Translations under genes and position numbers: made by a program
Notes under the pieces: generated by a model
What the model was told of the DNA's origin: nothing
The model's database searches: none
The model's input: the letters and a program-made list of their open reading frames with translations, nothing else
Shown here: positions 60,770 through 64,000 of the stretch, in pieces
Layout: the number at the start of each line of letters is the position of its first letter
How positions within the stretch are numbered: position 1 is the stretch's first letter
DNA from: Streptomyces griseomycini
Lineage (GTDB): Bacteria > Actinomycetota > Actinomycetes > Streptomycetales > Streptomycetaceae
Assembly: GCF_014203535.1 (NCBI RefSeq)
Contig: NZ_JACHJI010000002.1
Span: 501,042 to 565,041, forward strand
Reading direction: 5' to 3'
DNA: 64,000 nt

Positions 60770-62443
60770 TCAGTCCAGCTCGTCCGCCAGGGCCCGGAAC
60801 TCCGTCCAGGACAGGTCCGGTTCCCCCGGGTCCCACAGCTTCTGGACGGTCGCCCGCAGCGGCAGCCGGATCCCGGCCGCGACCTGCTCCTGGGTCTGGG
60901 AGCGGGGCAGGTCGCCCCAGACGGCGAAGGACCCGCCGAGGATCTGGTCGTCGTACCGGGCGGGTACGGAGGTGGTGCCGCGCAGCACCAGCGGCGTCCA
61001 CTGCTCGTAGATCCGCTCCCCCGTCGGGTAGACGAAGGTCAGCGGCTCCCCGAGCACGTAGTAGAGGAACTCGTCGTTGTAGTTGAGGACGGTACGGCCC
61101 TCGCGCAGGTACTCGGCCGGCTGCCGGGCGCCGATCTCCTTGCCGGTCCAGTAGGCGACCTGGATGTCCTTCGCGGCCCGCACCGAACCGCCCCGGAAGA
61201 AGCCGTCGTTCCAGGCGCGGGGCGTGCGGCCGTGGGCGCGGACGGTGGCGGCCCGGTCATCGAGCCAGCCGGTGGCCAGGTCCTCGACGGTCGCGCCGGA
61301 GCCGTGCTTCTCCCGCGCGGCGGCGGCCAGGCCCGGGAACGACGCCTCGGGGTCGGAGACCACCAGCGCCTGGTACTCGTCGCCGCCGAGGTGCCACTGC
61401 CCGCCGGGGAACAGCCCGGCGTACTCGTCCAGCAGGTCGTCGACGATCCCGGCGGACCCGGGCTTCGAGATGTCGATCGCGCCGCGCACGGCGCGACCGC
61501 TCGCGTCGCGCAGCTGGAGGTCCGGGTGGGCGGCGAGGACCGCACCGAGGTGTCCGGGCGAGTCGATCTCGGGGACGACGGTGATGTGCCGGCTCGCCGC
61601 GAGGTCGACGATCCTCTTGACCTGCGCCTTGGTCAGGTGGTCCCGCGACACGATCTCCGGGTGCGAGTCGGACTCGATGCGGAAGCCCTGGTCGTCGGAG
61701 AAGTGCAGGCCGAGCTCGTTGAACTTCAGGTCGCCGAGCTCGCGGATCCGGTCCTCGATCCAGTCGGCGGTGTAGTGCTTGCGCGCGATGTCCAGCATCA
61801 GGCCGCGCCGCCGCTTGGCCGGCTCGTCGCGGACGACGCCCTCGGGGGCGGTCCCGGCGCCGCGTACCTCCTGCTTGAGCGTGCGGGTGCCGTAGAACAC
61901 GCCCGCCTCGCCGGGGCCGCTGACGGTCACCCGCCCGCCCCGCACGGTCATCGTGTACGACTCGGGGTTCGCGCCCGCGTCGCGGTTCAGCACCAGCCGC
62001 AGGTCCCCGTGGCGCTCGTCGTCCTTCTCGCCGGCGTACGTCAGCCCCAGCTCGCCGGCTATCAGGCGCCCCTCGTCGGCCAGCGCGCCGTCGCCGACCA
62101 CCACCCGGTGGGTCCGCTCGGGGCGCCAGCCGGGGCCGCGCTCGGCGGTGTGCTCGCGGACGGCGGGGATGGTGCGCGGCGCCCGGGACAAGGGGTAGGA
62201 CCGGCTGGGGCTCGGGCTCGCCTCCGGTGCCGTCCCGGCGGCCTCGTCCGAACCGCCGGGGCTCTTCCCGGCGGAGGCCGTCGCCGGGTCCGCCGGGCCC
62301 TCGCCGTCCGAGGACACCCAGAGCCCGAGGCCCACCCCGGAGGCGGCCACCAGCGCGCCCGCGGCGGCGGCCACGACCAGCACCTTCCGCTGCCTCACCG
62401 TCCGCGCCGCCGTCCGACGCCTGTGCTGCCTGTGCCGACTCAC
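60770..62443 (-). CDS. GH20 beta-N-acetylhexosaminidase, membrane-anchored or secreted
   Basis: A 557-residue protein. A basic N-terminus and a TM/signal segment (about 20-43) are followed by a disordered Ser/Pro/Ala linker, a GH20b domain (HRVVVGDGALADEGRLIAGE, YTMTVRGGRVTVSGPGEAGV) and the catalytic barrel: RRGLMLDIARKHYTADWIED, LHFSDDQGFRIES, VVPEIDSPGHLGAVL and WHLGGDEYQAL with the catalytic Asp-Glu pair. It would release GlcNAc from chitin oligomers or wall fragments. It starts at GTG 62,443. GlcNAc released this way is an important nutrient and developmental signal in Streptomyces. Confidence 0.9.
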   Translation of the reverse strand: MSRHRQHRRRTAARTVRQRKVLVVAAAAGALVAASGVGLGLWVSSDGEGPADPATASAGKSPGGSDEAAGTAPEASPSPSRSYPLSRAPRTIPAVREHTAERGPGWRPERTHRVVVGDGALADEGRLIAGELGLTYAGEKDDERHGDLRLVLNRDAGANPESYTMTVRGGRVTVSGPGEAGVFYGTRTLKQEVRGAGTAPEGVVRDEPAKRRRGLMLDIARKHYTADWIEDRIRELGDLKFNELGLHFSDDQGFRIESDSHPEIVSRDHLTKAQVKRIVDLAASRHITVVPEIDSPGHLGAVLAAHPDLQLRDASGRAVRGAIDISKPGSAGIVDDLLDEYAGLFPGGQWHLGGDEYQALVVSDPEASFPGLAAAAREKHGSGATVEDLATGWLDDRAATVRAHGRTPRAWNDGFFRGGSVRAAKDIQVAYWTGKEIGARQPAEYLREGRTVLNYNDEFLYYVLGEPLTFVYPTGERIYEQWTPLVLRGTTSVPARYDDQILGGSFAVWGDLPRSQTQEQVAAGIRLPLRATVQKLWDPGEPDLSWTEFRALADELD

Positions 62444-62538
62444 CCCGCCAACCTACGACCCGTACGGGTGAGCGGCGCCGACGAGCCATTCCGAAACTCG
62501 ACCGTTCGAGTGAATTCAGAGCATCGATCGGACACGTG

Positions 62539-63225
62539 ATGGACTCACTCGATAACGTGTCGCCACAACTCTCACACCATCCGCCACCGACACACACGCG
62601 ACGCCCACGAGGACCCACGCTGCCTGCGCCCCGTCTCCCAGACCTCCCCGGCCGAGTCGCCATACCCGGACAGTCCCGCGGCGGGCCCGGCGCCCCGTCC
62701 CCGCTGGAGCGCTTCAACGCCGCCCCCGCCGAGGACGCCGAGCGCACCCTGCTGGCCTGCCTGAACAGCGTCCGCTGGGCCCGGCGCGTGGCCGGCCACC
62801 GCCCCTACCCCGACCCGGCCTCCCTGCTGGCCGCCTCCGACGAGGCGGCGTACGACCTGACCGCGGCGGAACTCGCCCAGGCCCTGGCGGCGGAGGCGCT
62901 GCCCGCCCTGCCGGAGGACACGTACGCGGCCGCCCACACGGCGCTGAACGCGGCGTACGCCGCCTACGAGGCCAGATTCGGCCACGTGTTCGTCATCTGC
63001 CTCGACGGTCTGAAGCCGGACGCCGTCCTGGACCACGTACTCGAAGGCATCCGGTCACGATTGGCCAACGATCCGGAAGAGGAGCGCCCGGTGGCCGCGG
63101 AGGAACTCCGGCGCCTAGCGAGGGGCCGGCTCACCGGCCTCCTGGAGGAAACGACGACCGGACACCGGCCGCTCACCCCCGACGAACCCGACAAGCAGGG
63201 CGAATGCCCGCGTCCACGGCCGTGA
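62539..63225 (+). CDS. OHCU decarboxylase-like protein lacking the HPxIG motif
   Basis: The conserved part (about 160 residues from PLERFNAAPAEDAERTLLAC) fits the UraD fold: SVRWARRVAGHRPYPDPASL, AAYEARFGHVFVICLDGLKP and IRSRLANDPEEERPVAAEEL. True 2-oxo-4-hydroxy-4-carboxy-5-ureidoimidazoline decarboxylases have an HPRIG motif with the catalytic His between these blocks; here that stretch is LAAEALPALPEDTYAAA. Activity in urate breakdown is therefore doubtful. The start is uncertain: ATG 62,539 gives 228 residues with a non-conserved Pro-rich leader. Confidence 0.65.
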   Translation: MDSLDNVSPQLSHHPPPTHTRRPRGPTLPAPRLPDLPGRVAIPGQSRGGPGAPSPLERFNAAPAEDAERTLLACLNSVRWARRVAGHRPYPDPASLLAASDEAAYDLTAAELAQALAAEALPALPEDTYAAAHTALNAAYAAYEARFGHVFVICLDGLKPDAVLDHVLEGIRSRLANDPEEERPVAAEELRRLARGRLTGLLEETTTGHRPLTPDEPDKQGECPRPRP

Positions 63226-63303
63226 ACACCTCCTCCACACCCCTTCGGGTGCAAGTTTGATCACACCGGCAGGCCCCCTGTAAGCGCCGCAGAGACACGT
63301 GGC

Positions 63304-63309
63304 TACGAT
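63304..63309 (+). promoter_or_regulatory. Possible -10 of the sdh operon
   Basis: TACGAT is a good -10 hexamer, 88 bp before the sdhC start. A TGTAAG-like -35 lies 19 bp upstream (63,279-63,284), a long spacing, so the assignment is tentative. Confidence 0.35.
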
Positions 63310-63397
63310 GCTGGGGGCCGGTGGACCGTACCCGGCCGGGCCCGACCGACAAGGAAAGCCGGCGCGGCCCCAGACCCCGCTCCCGGAGGAAATTTCC

Positions 63398-63778
63398 GTG
63401 CCGGCTGGAACGCTGTACCGCGGCCGGGAAGGAATGTGGTCCTGGGTGGCTCACCGAGTCACCGGCGTCCTCATTTTCTTCTTCCTGTTCGTTCACGTGC
63501 TGGACACCGCCCTCGTGCGCGTGTCCCCGGAGGCCTACGACACCGTCGTGGCCACGTACAAGACGCCGATCGTCGCGCTGCTGGAGTACGGCCTCGTCGC
63601 CGCCATCCTGTTCCACGCGCTCAACGGCCTGCGCGTCATCGCCGTCGACTTCTGGATCAAGGGCGCCCGCTACCAGAAGCAGATGCTCTGGACCGTCGTC
63701 GCCATCTGGGTCGTGCTCATGCTCGGGGCGATCTACCCCGTCCTCGGCCACGCCGCTCGTGAACTGTTCGGGAGCTGA
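63398..63778 (+). CDS. sdhC: Succinate dehydrogenase cytochrome b-556 subunit
   Basis: A 126-residue membrane anchor of complex II. It contains three hydrophobic helices and the family pattern WSWVAHRVTGVLIFFFLFVH, with the conserved His and Arg near the haem/quinone site, and FHALNGLRVIAVDF, where the second haem-ligand-type His sits. GTG 63,398 is chosen because GGAGG lies 8 nt upstream. The frame is open upstream but without a start of comparable quality. sdhD follows 5 bp after its stop; the flavoprotein and iron-sulfur subunits are expected beyond the window. Confidence 0.92.
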   Translation: MPAGTLYRGREGMWSWVAHRVTGVLIFFFLFVHVLDTALVRVSPEAYDTVVATYKTPIVALLEYGLVAAILFHALNGLRVIAVDFWIKGARYQKQMLWTVVAIWVVLMLGAIYPVLGHAARELFGS

Positions 63779-63783
63779 CGTCC

Positions 63784-64000
63784 ATGTCCACGACTGAAAC
63801 CTCCGCCTCGGGCATCGGCCCCGTCGAGGGCGCGTCCCTGTACTCCGTCGACAACCCGGCGCCGGTCATCGAGCCCCCGCGCAAGCGGACCAAGAAGACC
63901 CCGAAGACCACCCGGGGCAACTTCGAGCTGGCCGCCTGGCTGTTCATGCGCCTGTCCGGCGTCGTCCTGGTCGTCCTCGTCATCGGCCACCTGCTGATCC
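63784..64000 (+). CDS. sdhD: Succinate dehydrogenase membrane anchor subunit, 3' part missing
   Basis: The first 72 residues are visible. A ~45-residue hydrophilic N-terminus (MSTTETSASGIGPVEGASLY, then PPRKRTKKTPKTTRGNFE) is followed by the first membrane helix, ELAAWLFMRLSGVVLVVLVI, ending in GHLLI at the window edge. The Arg-Leu-Ser-Gly and His pattern matches the first helix of SdhD proteins. It starts 5 bp after sdhC. Confidence 0.88.
   Translation, partial: MSTTETSASGIGPVEGASLYSVDNPAPVIEPPRKRTKKTPKTTRGNFELAAWLFMRLSGVVLVVLVIGHLLI

Overview
This window is a piece of a Streptomyces chromosome, most likely core rather than arm. It has very high G+C, strong third-position G/C bias, GTG/TTG starts and many ATGA/GTGA overlaps. 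The gene order (deoC, sigQ-afsQ1-afsQ2, add, deoA-cdd-nucleoside ABC transporter, BMP lipoproteins, sialic/nonulosonic acid genes, sdhC) is the one I remember for the S. coelicolor chromosome around SCO4914 down to SCO4858. That comparison is from memory. I see no insertion sequence, prophage, tRNA, rRNA or CRISPR array.

Region 1 (about 1-12,050 and 18,600-28,450) is mainly nucleoside salvage interleaved with other genes. deoC, two aldehyde dehydrogenase-type proteins, a uridine kinase, adenosine deaminase, thymidine phosphorylase, cytidine deaminase, a two-permease nucleoside ABC transporter and two BMP-type binding lipoproteins cover uptake, deamination, phosphorolysis and deoxyribose breakdown. 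Five copies of a palindrome (consensus TCTACGCGCGTAGA) sit at the promoters of deoC, add, the ABC transporter operon and each lipoprotein gene. In at least three of them it lies between recognisable -35 and -10 boxes. This looks like a dispersed nucleoside regulon under one repressor that is not encoded in the window.

Region 2 (5,334-9,355) is the sigQ / afsQ1-afsQ2-lipoprotein signalling locus, with a matching AfsQ1-type operator in the divergent intergenic region. Region 3 (9,476-18,506) is a mixture: VanZ, PspC, small secreted proteins, an alpha/beta hydrolase-fold protein lacking its nucleophile, a LysR/MFS divergent pair, an ECF sigma factor whose 3' end overlaps an antisense STAS gene, an AEC transporter and a damaged Uma2 gene.

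Region 4 (29,368-44,084) is a nonulosonic acid (sialic acid/Kdn type) cell-surface glycopolymer locus. A minus-strand operon encodes a NeuB-type synthase without SAF domain, a NeuA-HAD fusion and two glycosyltransferases. The divergent plus-strand operon contains two copies of a GT2/polysialyltransferase cassette. Between the copies lie a GT29-type sialyltransferase-like protein, carrying an in-frame dispersed DNA repeat, and a GT8-TPR-pyruvyltransferase fusion. A related S. coelicolor locus has been linked to teichulosonic acid (Kdn polymer) of the cell wall.

Region 5 (44,104-64,000) holds a TetR/FAD-monooxygenase pair with two operators, a LysE exporter, a frameshifted Uma2 pseudogene, a methylmalonyl-CoA mutase-like large chain and an L,D-transpeptidase lipoprotein. 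These are followed by two paralogous ECF sigma / transmembrane partner modules with cysteine-containing extracellular domains and glycine/asparagine-rich tails, a PGRP-FG-GAP amidase flanked by two paralogous uncharacterised genes, a decayed gene, a GH20 hexosaminidase, a UraD-like protein without its catalytic motif, and the start of the succinate dehydrogenase operon (sdhC, partial sdhD).
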